This document shows, in pieces, positions 35,027 through 44,571 of a stretch of DNA of 64,000 bases (position 1 is its first letter; each line of letters starts with the position of its first letter). The DNA is taken from assembly GCA_030433215.1 (NCBI GenBank), contig JAUIMC010000005.1, positions 124,001 to 188,000 on the forward strand, written 5' to 3'. The translations under genes were made by a program, and so were the position numbers. Under the pieces are notes generated by a model. That model made no database searches, was not told where the DNA came from, and saw only the letters and a program-made list of their open reading frames with translations. The DNA comes from Alphaproteobacteria bacterium (GTDB taxonomy: Bacteria; Pseudomonadota; Alphaproteobacteria; Caulobacterales; Parvularculaceae).

Positions 35027-36739
35027 TTAAATCTCGTCTTCGTAGACCGGCTGGATATCCACCGGCAGATGCGTGAGGGAGGCGATGGCGTTTTCCGCAT
35101 CCGTATCGAGAACGGCATACTCATCGAGAAACGCTTTCGCCTGCTCATAATCGCCGTCGCCCTGAATGATGACAATGTCGCGCGTCAGATCGGAGATCGC
35201 CTGTTCCAGCGCTGCGAAGTCGAGGCTGTATTTGCCGTCTTCCACCGCAAAGGCGCCGGCGTTCTTGAAGTAAGTGTACTGGAACGCCGCGCCCTGCCCG
35301 TGCGCCTCGTTTACGCCGAAACGCATGGAGCGGAAGAGCCCGACGAAATAGGTGGCGAGGAAATTGTTCTTCTCCGCCACCGGCAATTCGCCGCGCTCCA
35401 TCATGTAAAGAATATTATAGGCGCCCATGACGTCGGCCTTGCCTTCTTCAAGAGCCGAGTAAAGCTCCTGCAACTGCGCGCCGACGGTCGTCTCCTCGCC
35501 GTCGACGGTGATCGTGCCCGGCCCGAGACTGTGCGAGAGCTCGTGGAACAGCGTCTCGCCCGACATATATTCCTTCATCAGCATCGGCGCCTGGTCGGCG
35601 ACAAGAATATCCTCGGCCATGGGCGCCAGAATGCGCTCGAATTTCGCGCCGAGCACATTGTTGAGGAGCACCTTCTTGGCGCCTTTCGCCTCGCGCACCC
35701 GCTCGTCATTCGGCAGGTTGAAAGCGATGGTCTGAACGCCCGGCACATTGTCGCCGCCGCCATGCACCTGATAGGTGACGGCGATGGGCGATTCAAATCC
35801 GCGCTTGAAGTTCTTGTAGGACTCCTCGACCGGCAGGTTCGCCTCCATGTCGCGGAGATAATCCTTGTATTTGGCGAGCGCCGCGCTTTCTTCCGGGTTC
35901 TTGATGGTGATGAACGCCTCGAACGCCGTCTTGTAGCCGAAGAGGCCGTCCGTATAGACCTCGTAAGGCCCGATCGCCGCTTCGATGGGGCCGTCGAGAT
36001 CCATCCACGCCATCTCGGAGTCGTAATAATCGTCCGACAGGAAGGAGTCGGCGCGAAGGGTCAGGAATGTCTTGAGGCTTTCATTGGATGTGATCTCCGC
36101 CGCCTCGCGCATCAGCGCCGCCGCCGGCTCCAGCCATTCGCGATAATGCTCCGAATAGGGAATGGCTTTCAGTCCGCCGTCTTCGGTGCGGCGGATAACG
36201 GTGTAGCCGCTCGTGAACGCCTCTTCGTCTTCCGGATGGTCCGTCACCCATGTGGCAAACTCTTCCTTGGTCATGTCCGGCGGATAGAAAGCCGCGCCTT
36301 CGGGCATTTCCATGTCCCCGTAAAACGGCCGGTTATGATCGAGCGTGTCCCAGGGGCCGAAATGCAGATCGAACATTTCAAGCAGCAGCTTGTTCCCGCC
36401 CGCCGCGATCTCTTCGCGCCATTCAGGGTTCATCTCGCTGCGCTGGCGCAGATAAATCTCCGACATGAGGTTGCCGACTTCGTTGAGCTTGTTGACGACC
36501 TGGCGTTCTTCGTCGGTCAGGAAAGATCTATCCGCATTCATCTCCACGACCGCGAACTGGTCGCGCATGGTTTCGAGCGTAGCCTGGCTCGCAGCGACTT
36601 TCTCCCCGGCCGGCTCTTCTTCGGCGGCGGCCTCTTGGGTTCCGGTTTCCGGCGCCGGCGGCGGGGCTTCCCCGGAACAGGCGGCGGCGAGCGCCAGGAT
36701 AGAGACGGCGGCGGCGGAACAAGCAAAACGCTGAAGCAT
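35027..36739 (-). CDS. Lipoprotein zinc peptidase, M49 (dipeptidyl-peptidase III)-like
   Basis: 570 residues. Signal ending LALAAACSG is a lipobox, with the lipidated Cys at about 21. The C-terminal half has FHELSHSLGPG, a zinc HExxH, and 40-50 residues later ALEEGKADVMG, which supplies the third ligand as in M49 enzymes (EExxAD). Classical M49 enzymes carry HExxGH with one more residue, so this is a divergent branch. It probably trims peptides in the periplasm or at the outer membrane. Co-transcribed with the downstream serine hydrolase. Confidence 0.8.
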   Translation of the reverse strand: MLQRFACSAAAVSILALAAACSGEAPPPAPETGTQEAAAEEEPAGEKVAASQATLETMRDQFAVVEMNADRSFLTDEERQVVNKLNEVGNLMSEIYLRQRSEMNPEWREEIAAGGNKLLLEMFDLHFGPWDTLDHNRPFYGDMEMPEGAAFYPPDMTKEEFATWVTDHPEDEEAFTSGYTVIRRTEDGGLKAIPYSEHYREWLEPAAALMREAAEITSNESLKTFLTLRADSFLSDDYYDSEMAWMDLDGPIEAAIGPYEVYTDGLFGYKTAFEAFITIKNPEESAALAKYKDYLRDMEANLPVEESYKNFKRGFESPIAVTYQVHGGGDNVPGVQTIAFNLPNDERVREAKGAKKVLLNNVLGAKFERILAPMAEDILVADQAPMLMKEYMSGETLFHELSHSLGPGTITVDGEETTVGAQLQELYSALEEGKADVMGAYNILYMMERGELPVAEKNNFLATYFVGLFRSMRFGVNEAHGQGAAFQYTYFKNAGAFAVEDGKYSLDFAALEQAISDLTRDIVIIQGDGDYEQAKAFLDEYAVLDTDAENAIASLTHLPVDIQPVYEDEI

Positions 36740-36931
36740 GGATATCCCTTTTTATCATTGGGCCTGGGAACGCGCGGGCGTCCCCAATCGTTAACGTGAA
36801 CCTAACCCGCCAGGCAGGCCTCGCAAAGCCCGCCATAATCCGGCCTTGCGGGGGCGTTAGGGTTTGAATATTGCTTTGGCTCTATGGGTTTTGACCGATT
36901 GTTTGATTCGCGTGAGACAAGGGGAGACGGC

Positions 36932-38140
36932 ATGAAAAACTGGCTTGCGAGGCTCGGCGCAGGGCTTGCGGCGGCGCTCTTGGCCTCATCCCCCGTTTTC
37001 GCGCAGTCCAACGACTTCGAGCGCTGGCTCCAGAGCTTCCGCGCAGAGGCGTCCGCCGCCGGGATTTCCGACACGGTTCTCGACCGGGCGCTCACGGGCC
37101 TGACGGTCAACCCCCGGGTCTATGAGCTTAACGACAACCAGCCGGAATTCTCCCGCGGCGTCTGGGACTATCTCGACAGCGCGGTCTCCGCGACGCGCGT
37201 TCAAAACGGCCGCGCGAAATACCAGGACAACCGGTCGCTCCTGACGCTCATTGAAAACGCTTATGGTGTCGATGCGGAAATCATCGCCGCGATCTGGGGG
37301 CTTGAATCGTCCTATGGCGCGATCATGGGTGACTATGACGCGATCCAGGCGCTCGCCACCCTCGCCTATGAAGGACGGCGCACCGGCTATGGCCGCAGCC
37401 AGCTTATCGGCGCGCTTAAGATCATCCAGCACGGCTATGCCAGCCGCGAGGAGCTGAAAGGCTCCTGGGCCGGCGCCATGGGCCATACGCAATTTATTCC
37501 GACCACGTATCTTTCCTACGCCGTCGATCATGACGGCGACGGGCGGCGCGACATCTGGAGCAATCTCGGCGACGTCTTCGCGTCCACCGCCAATTATCTC
37601 AGCGTCTCCGGCTATCGCGCGAACGAACCCTGGGGCGTCGAGGTCACGCTGCCAGCGGATTTCGATTACGCCCTCGCGGACAGCAATATCAAAAAGCCGG
37701 CGGTCGAATGGGCCGCGGGCGGCCTCGAGGCGGCGAACGGCGCCAGCATTCTCGAACGCGTCGATCCGAATATGCGCGGCCGGCTGATCCTGCCCGCCGG
37801 GGCGCGCGGGCCCGGTTTTCTGGTCTTCGGGAATTTCGAGGCAATCCTGAAATACAACCGCTCCACCGCCTACGCGCTCGCCGTCTCGCTGTTGAGCGAG
37901 GAGATCGCCGGGCGCAGCGGCGCGGTCGCCCAGAGCTGGCCGCGAGACGATCGGCCCCTGTCCTTGTCGGAAAGGAAAGCCCTGCAACAGGCCCTGAAAG
38001 ATCGGGGCTTCGACCCGGGGCCGGTGGACGGGATCATCGGGGCCGGAACCAAGCGGGCGCTCCGGGCCTGGCAGAAACAGGCCGGCTTGCCCGCTGACGG
38101 CTACGCCTCGGCGGCCATGCTGACGGCTCTTCAGGGCTAG
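36932..38140 (+). CDS. Lytic murein transglycosylase (MltB-like) with peptidoglycan-binding domain
   Basis: 402 residues from ATG 36932, preceded by GGGGAGA. Signal peptide about 1-27 (ends VFAQ). Transglycosylase domain with catalytic E125 in IWGLESSYGAI, then SWAGAMGHTQFIPTTY, typical of the MltB/SLT_2 group. The C-terminal peptidoglycan-binding repeat is LKDRGFDPGPVDGIIGAGTKRALRAWQ. It cleaves the MurNAc-GlcNAc bond in the periplasm, forming 1,6-anhydro ends. Confidence 0.92.
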   Translation: MKNWLARLGAGLAAALLASSPVFAQSNDFERWLQSFRAEASAAGISDTVLDRALTGLTVNPRVYELNDNQPEFSRGVWDYLDSAVSATRVQNGRAKYQDNRSLLTLIENAYGVDAEIIAAIWGLESSYGAIMGDYDAIQALATLAYEGRRTGYGRSQLIGALKIIQHGYASREELKGSWAGAMGHTQFIPTTYLSYAVDHDGDGRRDIWSNLGDVFASTANYLSVSGYRANEPWGVEVTLPADFDYALADSNIKKPAVEWAAGGLEAANGASILERVDPNMRGRLILPAGARGPGFLVFGNFEAILKYNRSTAYALAVSLLSEEIAGRSGAVAQSWPRDDRPLSLSERKALQQALKDRGFDPGPVDGIIGAGTKRALRAWQKQAGLPADGYASAAMLTALQG

Positions 38141-38229
38141 CCCCCGAACAACGCCGCGCCGCACAACCTTTCATTGAATTGTCATCCGATTTTTCGCCTT
38201 TTTGGTCTAAAATAGGCTTTTCCGCCCCC

Positions 38230-38276
38230 TTGCTGCGCCGCACAAAAAGGCCTATATCCGCTTTTGCTGCGCCGCA
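38230..38276. promoter_or_regulatory. Two TGC-N3-GCA boxes upstream of the phasin gene (PhaR-type)
   Basis: TTGCTGCGCCGCA occurs twice, exactly, at 38230-38242 and 38264-38276. Each contains TGC-GCC-GCA, the TGC-N3-GCA half-palindrome bound by PhaR regulators of polyhydroxyalkanoate granule genes. The spacing of 34 bases is about three helical turns. The second copy ends 40 bases before the phasin start. Confidence 0.65.
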
Positions 38277-38316
38277 ACATTTGTGGCGTGCTCAGGGAGA
38301 TATTCAGGAGGCCTTT

Positions 38317-38841
38317 ATGGCGACGACGACGAAGACCGCGGCGAAAAAAGCCCCCGCCGCCAAGACCCAGACCAAAACCGTCGAGATGCCGGACGTGGAA
38401 GACATGATGTCCTTCTCCAATGGCGCCGAATGGGTTGAGAAGTCGAAAGAGCAGTTCGAGACGATGATGTCGTCTTTCTCCGGCAATTTCGACGAGATGC
38501 GCGAACAGGCTGAAGAGCTGGCCGAAACCGCGCAGGCGCGCATGAAATGCGTTCAGGACTGCGCCGCGAAAAACAACGCCAGCCTGATGGAAGCCGCGCA
38601 GGAAGAAATGTCGAGCGCCGTGCAATTCGCGACCGATCTCGGCAAGGCGAAAAGCCTGACCGATGCGATGGCGGTTCAACAGTCCTACTGGACGAAGCTG
38701 TTCGAGACCCGCATGGCCCGCGCCCGCGAATTGACCGAGACCACGGTCGAGACCGCGCGCGAAACCATGACGCCGGTCGAATTTCCGTTCGCGAATATGA
38801 AAGCGTTCGAGAAGTTCTTCCCGTTCTCGATGAAGGCTTAA
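38317..38841 (+). CDS. Phasin family protein
   Basis: 174 residues from ATG 38317, preceded by a strong CAGGAGG. An Ala/Lys-rich N-terminus (TTTKTAAKKAPAAKTQTKT) is followed by the helical phasin domain: FETMMSSFSGNFDEMREQAEELAETAQAR, VQFATDLGKAKSLTDAMAVQQSYW. Phasins coat polyhydroxyalkanoate granules and control their number and size. Twin TGC-N3-GCA boxes upstream support PhaR control. Confidence 0.88.
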   Translation: MATTTKTAAKKAPAAKTQTKTVEMPDVEDMMSFSNGAEWVEKSKEQFETMMSSFSGNFDEMREQAEELAETAQARMKCVQDCAAKNNASLMEAAQEEMSSAVQFATDLGKAKSLTDAMAVQQSYWTKLFETRMARARELTETTVETARETMTPVEFPFANMKAFEKFFPFSMKA

Positions 38842-38885
38842 GGCCAGAAGACTTTTTCGCCGCCTTGCGGTAAGGCTTGCCTCCC

Positions 38886-40805
38886 ATGAGCGGCGGCAAG
38901 CATATCCACGAAGCGGCGATCGAATGGGGCGCGCCCGGCGACGGGACTGCGCCCTCTTTTTTTGCGCCCCGTTCGACAGCCTTCGAAGACGTTTATTTCT
39001 CGGACGACGGCGCGGCGGAGACCCGCCACATCTTTCTCGCGGGAAACGGCCTGCCGGCGCGCTTTAACAGCCTGCGCTTTTCCATCGGCGAGCTCGGCTT
39101 CGGCACCGGACTGAATTTTCTGTGCGCCTGGGACGCCTGGACCAAGGCGGAAAAACCGCCGGGCGCGCGGCTCTCCTTCTTCTCCGTAGAGGCGTTTCCG
39201 CTAGGCGCGGACGATATGGCCCGGGCGCATGAGGCCTGGCCGGAATTCGGACCGCTTGCCGCGCGCTTGCGCGAGCGCCTGCCGCCGCCGCATCCGGGCT
39301 TTCACCATGTCGGATTCGGCGATGTCTCCCTGACGCTTTATTATGGCGACGCGCGCGAAGGGCTGGCGCAAGCCGAAGGCGGCGTCGACGCCTGGTTCCT
39401 CGACGGCTTCTCTCCCGCGAAGAACCCCGCCATGTGGTCGGAAGACATCTTCAAAGAACTGGCGCGCCTGTCAAACCCGAACGCCACCTTCGCGACTTTC
39501 ACGGTGGCGGGCGGGGTGCGCCGCGCGCTCGAGGCCGCCGGTTTCGAGTGGGAAAAACGGCCCGGCTTCGGACGCAAAAAACAGATGCTGGCAGGACGCA
39601 TCGATGCGCCGCCGCGCGAAACCGGCCGCGCGCCGTGGTTCGCACGCCCGGCGCCGCTGACCCCTGGCGCGCGCATCGCGGTGATCGGCGCCGGCATCGC
39701 CGGCGCGAGCCTCGCGCATGCCTTGAGGGCGGCAGGCTTTACCCCGTCCGTTTACGAAGCATCGGCGCCGGCGTCCGGCGCGTCGGGCAATCCGGCGGGG
39801 CTCGTCATGCCGCGCCTCGATGCAGGCGAGACGTCCGCCGGCGCGTTTCACGCCCTTGCCTATCTTCATACGGTGAAGCTTCTGGGCGAGATCGGCGGGG
39901 CGGTTTTCAATCCCTGCGGCGTTCTCCTTCACGCCGGAAGCGACAAGGAGCGCGAGCGGCAGGAAAAACTCCTGGCGCAAGGCGCCTTGCCTGAGGGCTG
40001 GATGGAGCGGCGCGAGGAAGGCCTGTTTTTCCCGCAAGGCGGCGTCGTCGATCCGCCTGCCTTCGTCGCCGCGCTTCTCGGCGAGACCGCGCTCATCGCG
40101 GAAAAAGTCACCGCGCTTCAGGAGACCGAAACCGGCTGGCGCGTCGTGACGGCAGGTAGCCAAGAAGCCTTCGACGCGGTCGTCGTCGCCAACGGCCTCG
40201 AGGCCCTGCGCTTCGCGCAAGCCGCGGCCCTGCCCCTCGCCGGGTCAATGGGCCAGGTCGACTGGTTTCCCGACGCCGCGCCGCCGGACCACGCCCAGGC
40301 CTTCGGCCCTTACGCCGCGCCGGCGCCGAAATTCGGTGAAAGAGGGAGCGGCGCCATTATCGGCGCAACCTACGCGCCTGCCGCTCTGGACGACCGGGTT
40401 CAGGTCACGAAAGAGGCGACCGGATCGAACATCGCCGCCGTCGCGGGGGCTCTTCCCGATTTCGCCGCCAGCCTCGACGCAGAGGCGTCCCGTCCGCGCG
40501 CGTCCGTCCGCTGCACGACACCCGACCGGCTGCCAGTTTGCGGGCCGCTACCCGACTGGGCGGCTTACACGAGTGTTTATGAGGGGCTCAAAACCGGCAA
40601 GCGCCAGGCGTACCCGGCCGGCGCGCTCCAGCCCGGCCTTTTCATCCTGACAGGGCTCGGCTCGCGCGGGCTTGTCACCGCGCCCTACGCCGCCGCGCTT
40701 CTGGCCGCCGAACTCTCCGGCACGCCAACTGTCAGCACATTATTGCAAGCGCTCCATCCTGCGCGCTTTTATATTCGCGATTTAAAACGCGCCGGCGCCC
40801 GATAA
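38886..40805 (+). CDS. mnmC: Bifunctional tRNA mnm5s2U34 methyltransferase/FAD oxidoreductase
   Basis: 639 residues from ATG 38886; a TTG three codons earlier is possible. The N-terminal methyltransferase part (about 1-240) has GELGFGTGLNFL and DAWFLDGFSPAKNPAMWSED. The C-terminal FAD-dependent oxidase part (from about 258) starts IAVIGAGIAGASLAHAL and ends TGLGSRGLVTAPYAAALLA. MnmC removes the carboxymethyl group from cmnm5 at the wobble uridine and methylates the product. It is full length with both halves in one gene. Confidence 0.95.
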   Translation: MSGGKHIHEAAIEWGAPGDGTAPSFFAPRSTAFEDVYFSDDGAAETRHIFLAGNGLPARFNSLRFSIGELGFGTGLNFLCAWDAWTKAEKPPGARLSFFSVEAFPLGADDMARAHEAWPEFGPLAARLRERLPPPHPGFHHVGFGDVSLTLYYGDAREGLAQAEGGVDAWFLDGFSPAKNPAMWSEDIFKELARLSNPNATFATFTVAGGVRRALEAAGFEWEKRPGFGRKKQMLAGRIDAPPRETGRAPWFARPAPLTPGARIAVIGAGIAGASLAHALRAAGFTPSVYEASAPASGASGNPAGLVMPRLDAGETSAGAFHALAYLHTVKLLGEIGGAVFNPCGVLLHAGSDKERERQEKLLAQGALPEGWMERREEGLFFPQGGVVDPPAFVAALLGETALIAEKVTALQETETGWRVVTAGSQEAFDAVVVANGLEALRFAQAAALPLAGSMGQVDWFPDAAPPDHAQAFGPYAAPAPKFGERGSGAIIGATYAPAALDDRVQVTKEATGSNIAAVAGALPDFAASLDAEASRPRASVRCTTPDRLPVCGPLPDWAAYTSVYEGLKTGKRQAYPAGALQPGLFILTGLGSRGLVTAPYAAALLAAELSGTPTVSTLLQALHPARFYIRDLKRAGAR

Positions 40806-40826
40806 TACCCCTGCCTTGCGGGAGCG

Positions 40827-40849
40827 GAGGGCTTTGCGTTAAGCCCCTC
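40827..40849. promoter_or_regulatory. Hairpin before the cystathionine beta-synthase gene
   Basis: GAGGGCTT, loop TGCGTT, AAGCCCCTC pairs with one bulged C. It lies between mnmC and the synthase gene, 25 bases before its start codon. No T-run follows, so it may be a leader structure rather than a terminator. Confidence 0.4.
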
Positions 40850-40874
40850 TGAACAGCCATTGAGGTATCCTATA

Positions 40875-42263
40875 ATGCGCGACACGCCCTACGGCCCTGT
40901 TTACGACAACATCCTCCAGAGCATCGGCAAGACGCCGATGGTCAAGGTGTCGAAACTCGATACCGGCCCCTGCGAGCTCTATCTGAAACTTGAATCCTCC
41001 AATCCCGGCGGCTCCATCAAGGACCGCATCGGCGTCGCCATGATCGAGGCCGCCGAGAAGGAAGGAAAGCTTCAGCCCGGCGGAACGCTCATCGAGGCGA
41101 CGGCGGGGAACACCGGCCTCGCCCTGGCGCTCGTCGCCGCCCAGAAAGGCTACAAGATCATCATCGTAGTACCCGACAAGATGGCGCAGGAGAAGATCTT
41201 CCACTTAAAAGCGCTCGGCGCCGATGTGCGCCTGACGCGCTCCGATGTCGGCAAGGGGCACCCGGAATATTACCAGGACGTCGCCGCGCGTCTCGCTGAG
41301 GAAACCGGCGCCTTTTACGTCAACCAGTTCTGCAACGAAGCGAACCCGCAGGCCCATGAAGACATGACCGGCCCGGAAATTTACGGCCAGCTCGACGGCA
41401 AGGTGGACGCAATCATCGCCGGCGTCGGATCGGGCGGCACGATCAGCGGGCTGTCGCACTTCTTCGGCGAAAAATCGCCGGAGACCGAAATGATCCTCGC
41501 CGACCCGCAAGGCTCGATCCTTGCGGATTTCATCAACAAGGGCGCGCCGCCGAACAGCGTCGGATCGTGGTTGGTCGAAGGCATCGGCGAAGACTTCATT
41601 CCCGACATCGCCGACCTTTCCCACGTCAAAAAAGCCTATGACATCAGCGACAAGGAAAGCTTCGAGGCGGCGCGCGAGCTTCTCCAGAAAGAAGGCATTC
41701 TTGGCGGCTCCTCCTCGGGAACGATCCTCGCTGCGGCGCTCAAATATTGTCGCGCGCAGAAAGAAAAGAAACGCGTCGTCGCCTTCGTGTGCGACCGGGG
41801 CGAGAAATATCTCTCCAAGATGTTCAACGATTACTGGATGTACGATCAGGGTTTCCTGAAGCGCCCGCCCAAGGACGACCTCACCGATCTCATCTCGCGG
41901 CGCCATTCCGAACACGCGACCATCACGGTGAAGCCCGACGACACGCTGATGCAGGCCTATGGCCGCATGAAGCTCTACGACATTTCGCAATTGCCGGTGC
42001 TGGACGATGACGGCGGCGTTGTCGGCCTGTTGGACGAGGAAGACCTCCTCTTCGCCATCGTCAGAAACCGCGACAAGTTCAAGGACCCGGTGAAATCCGC
42101 GATGACCTATCGCGTCGAGACCGTCGAGGCGAAACAGGACATGCAGTCATTGCTGCCGATCTTCGCCAAGGGCCATGTGGCAGTCGTCTTGAAGGAAGGC
42201 AAGTTCGAAGGGCTGATCACCAGAAGCGATCTTCTAAACTATCTCAGGCTTCAGGTGGCTTAA
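40875..42263 (+). CDS. Cystathionine beta-synthase with C-terminal CBS pair
   Basis: 462 residues from ATG 40875, with GAGG 9 bases before. PLP domain: LKLESSNPGGSIKDRI (PLP-Lys in SIKDR), EATAGNTGLALAL, VGSGGTISGLSHFF, GSSSGT. The C-terminal part holds two CBS motifs (about 345-460: DDTLMQAYGRMKLYDISQLPVLDDDG). It condenses homocysteine and serine to cystathionine; the CBS pair may sense a nucleotide or SAM. The gamma-family enzyme at 45446-46615 would complete reverse transsulfuration to cysteine. Confidence 0.88.
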   Translation: MRDTPYGPVYDNILQSIGKTPMVKVSKLDTGPCELYLKLESSNPGGSIKDRIGVAMIEAAEKEGKLQPGGTLIEATAGNTGLALALVAAQKGYKIIIVVPDKMAQEKIFHLKALGADVRLTRSDVGKGHPEYYQDVAARLAEETGAFYVNQFCNEANPQAHEDMTGPEIYGQLDGKVDAIIAGVGSGGTISGLSHFFGEKSPETEMILADPQGSILADFINKGAPPNSVGSWLVEGIGEDFIPDIADLSHVKKAYDISDKESFEAARELLQKEGILGGSSSGTILAAALKYCRAQKEKKRVVAFVCDRGEKYLSKMFNDYWMYDQGFLKRPPKDDLTDLISRRHSEHATITVKPDDTLMQAYGRMKLYDISQLPVLDDDGGVVGLLDEEDLLFAIVRNRDKFKDPVKSAMTYRVETVEAKQDMQSLLPIFAKGHVAVVLKEGKFEGLITRSDLLNYLRLQVA

Positions 42264-42351
42264 CTCGGCGACCTCGAAAGCGTCGGTTGCGCCTGGCGCG
42301 CGCGCTGCGTAGAAATAACGCCGCCCGCCCGCTCTTTTTCCACGGACCTTC

Positions 42352-43194
42352 ATGGCTGACGACGCCGCATACAAGCTGACCCGCAAGGCCGCCAAACTCG
42401 CGCGCAAGGCGCGCGCGGCAATTCAGGGCAATGGCGTCAGCGTCTTCTGGTGGAGCGGCGTCAAGAATTTCGGCGATCTGATCTCGCCCTATCTCTTCGA
42501 GCGCTATGGCGTAACGCCGATCTATGCGTCGGCGAAAGAAGCTCAGGTGGTCTCCACCGGCAGCATCCTCCACATGACGCCGGAAGATTTCTCCGGACTC
42601 ATTCTCGGCTCGGGTCTCGTTTCCGACAAGCATCAGGTCCGCTTCCCGAAGGCGCGCATCGCCGGGCTTCGCGGCCCCTTCACCCGGGAGGCCATCGGCG
42701 CGCCGGCGATCACCCTGCTCGGCGATCCCGGCCTCCTGATGTCGAAATGGACGAAGCGTCTCGCCTCGCCGCGCTATGCGCTGGGGCTTATTCCGCATTT
42801 TCACGACAAGGGCGATCCGCGCGTCGCGGCCATAAAGGCGGCCGCCCCTCATGACGTGAAAATCATCGACGTGCAGCAGGACGCCCCCGCCGTGGCGCGC
42901 GAGATCGCCGAATGCGCGGCGATCCTGTCTTCATCCCTGCACGGCATTATTCTCGCCGACGCGCTCGGCGTCGCGGCCGGGCGGCTTATCCTCTCGGGCA
43001 AGGTCGAAGGCGGCGACTTCAAATTCAACGATCACGATGCGGCGCTCGGCCTTTCGCGCACCCCCCTGACTCCGAGCGGCCAGGAGCCTATGAGCGACCT
43101 CATCGCCGCGACGCGCCTCGCGCCCGCGGACCGGGTCGCCGAACTTCAGGCCGGTCTCGATTCATCGTTCCGTGACCTAAGAAATCTCGTTTGA
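42352..43194 (+). CDS. Polysaccharide pyruvyl transferase family protein
   Basis: 280 residues. Family features: VSVFWWSGVKNFGDLISPYLFERYG at the start, GSILHM, GLRGPFTREAIGAP, LGDPGLLMSKW, and SSSLHGIILADALGV near the C-terminus. Members add ketal pyruvate to sugar residues of surface polysaccharides or phosphorylated teichuronic-type polymers. No other glycan genes are adjacent, so the acceptor is unknown. Confidence 0.88.
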   Translation: MADDAAYKLTRKAAKLARKARAAIQGNGVSVFWWSGVKNFGDLISPYLFERYGVTPIYASAKEAQVVSTGSILHMTPEDFSGLILGSGLVSDKHQVRFPKARIAGLRGPFTREAIGAPAITLLGDPGLLMSKWTKRLASPRYALGLIPHFHDKGDPRVAAIKAAAPHDVKIIDVQQDAPAVAREIAECAAILSSSLHGIILADALGVAAGRLILSGKVEGGDFKFNDHDAALGLSRTPLTPSGQEPMSDLIAATRLAPADRVAELQAGLDSSFRDLRNLV

Positions 43195-43220
43195 CGCTAA
43201 ACGACAAAAGGAAACCTATA

Positions 43221-43577
43221 ATGAGTGCGGCGCTCGCCCTTTACGGCCTCAAAAACTGCGACACCTGCCGGAAAGTGAAAAAGGCGCTCGAAGGCGCAGA
43301 GATTCGTTATGCGTTCCACGATTTGCGTGAGGAGCCGCCGACGAAAATGCAGATCGGCCACTGGGCGGCGGCCGCCGGCTGGGAGAAAATGCTCAACAAG
43401 TCCTCCACCACCTGGCGCAACCTCGACGACGCGCAAAAAGCCGGCGTTACGGAGAAAAAAGCCCTAGCCCTGATGGCCGAGCACCCGACCCTGATCAAGC
43501 GTCCGATCATTCAAAATGGCCCCACGCAAGTCTTTGTGGGCTGGTCGAAAGACGTGCAGGACGAGGTTTTAAGCTAA
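43221..43577 (+). CDS. ArsC/Spx-family protein (YffB-like)
   Basis: 118 residues from ATG 43221, preceded by AAAGGAAA. Thioredoxin-fold start LALYGLKNCDTCRKVKKAL has a CxxC (C13, C16), and the later TLIKRPII element with its Arg is shared by ArsC/Spx proteins. YffB-like members are small reductase-like proteins of poorly known role, not proven arsenate reductases. Confidence 0.88.
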   Translation: MSAALALYGLKNCDTCRKVKKALEGAEIRYAFHDLREEPPTKMQIGHWAAAAGWEKMLNKSSTTWRNLDDAQKAGVTEKKALALMAEHPTLIKRPIIQNGPTQVFVGWSKDVQDEVLS

Positions 43578-43623
43578 TCCCGAGAGCCTGGAACCGCAGG
43601 GCCGCTTCAGGCATTCTTATCTT

Positions 43624-44505
43624 ATGGCCTACTCGTTCAAACATGCCGACGCGTCTTTCGAAAAGGGACTGCGGCGCATCGCCTGCTCTCAGATCGACAA
43701 GGCGGTCAAGGAACTCGCCACGCTTGAGCGCGCGGAGGCCATCCATCAGGCGCGCAAGCGTTGCAAGAAACTGCGCGGCCTTATCCGGCTCGTGCGCCCC
43801 GGCTTTTCTGCTTACTCGCAGGAGAACGCTGCGTTCCGCGATGCGGCGCGGCTGCTTTCCGATGCGCGCGACAGAACCGCGATGATCGAGGCCTTCGACC
43901 GCATCGCCGGCCATTTCGATGGCGAGCTCGATATGAGCGCGCTCGCGCCGATCCGACGGCAACTGGAAGAGCGCCGCGAAAATCTCGACGACGAAGCCGT
44001 GAGCGAAGCGCTGACGCAGTTTCGCGACGCCATGCTCGCCGCGCGCAAGCGCGCCGAAAGCTGGTCCATTGATGGCGACGGCGCCGACGCCGTGGAAGGC
44101 GGGGTGAAAAAAACCTACGCCCGCGCCGTCAAGGCGATGGAAAACGCCCAAGATAAGCGCAGCGGCGAAGCGCTGCATGACTGGCGCAAACGGGTCAAAT
44201 ATCATTGGTATCACGCCCGGCTTTTAAAGCGCGCCTGGCCGCCCCTGATGCAGGCAGAAGCCGAAGCCGCGGACGCTTTGTCGGATAGTCTCGGCGACCA
44301 TCACGACCTTGTGGTCTTCGAAGACGAAATTGAAAGCGGCGCGCTGAAAGCCGAGGGCGCGGCGGGGGAATTGTTCATGGGACTGTTGAAAGCCCGCCGG
44401 GACGCGCTCGCGGCGAAAGCCTTTGAAAAAGGCGCGGCGCTGTGCGCCGAAAAGCCTAAGGCCCTCGCCAAACGCTGGATCGCCTATTGGCGCGCTGCCG
44501 ACTAG
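43624..44505 (+). CDS. CHAD domain protein
   Basis: 293 residues, one CHAD (conserved histidine alpha-helical) domain. Its marks are AIHQARKRCKKLRGLIRLVRP, LHDWRKRVKYHWYHARLL and LGDHHDLVVFEDEI. CHAD proteins bind polyphosphate and often localise to polyphosphate or PHA-type granules. A phasin gene is 5 kb away, though not in the same operon. Confidence 0.92.
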   Translation: MAYSFKHADASFEKGLRRIACSQIDKAVKELATLERAEAIHQARKRCKKLRGLIRLVRPGFSAYSQENAAFRDAARLLSDARDRTAMIEAFDRIAGHFDGELDMSALAPIRRQLEERRENLDDEAVSEALTQFRDAMLAARKRAESWSIDGDGADAVEGGVKKTYARAVKAMENAQDKRSGEALHDWRKRVKYHWYHARLLKRAWPPLMQAEAEAADALSDSLGDHHDLVVFEDEIESGALKAEGAAGELFMGLLKARRDALAAKAFEKGAALCAEKPKALAKRWIAYWRAAD

Positions 44506-44571
44506 CGCCCCCCTCCTGCGGCCCTCCCCGCGCGTTGACCGGCGCGGCCATTCCGGGCACGAAAGCGGGCG

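Noticed and set aside
36791-36805. TTAACGTGAACCTAA as a CtrA box between the M49-like and transglycosylase genes
   Set aside because: The second half is CTAA rather than TTAA, and no GANTC is near; too weak to list.
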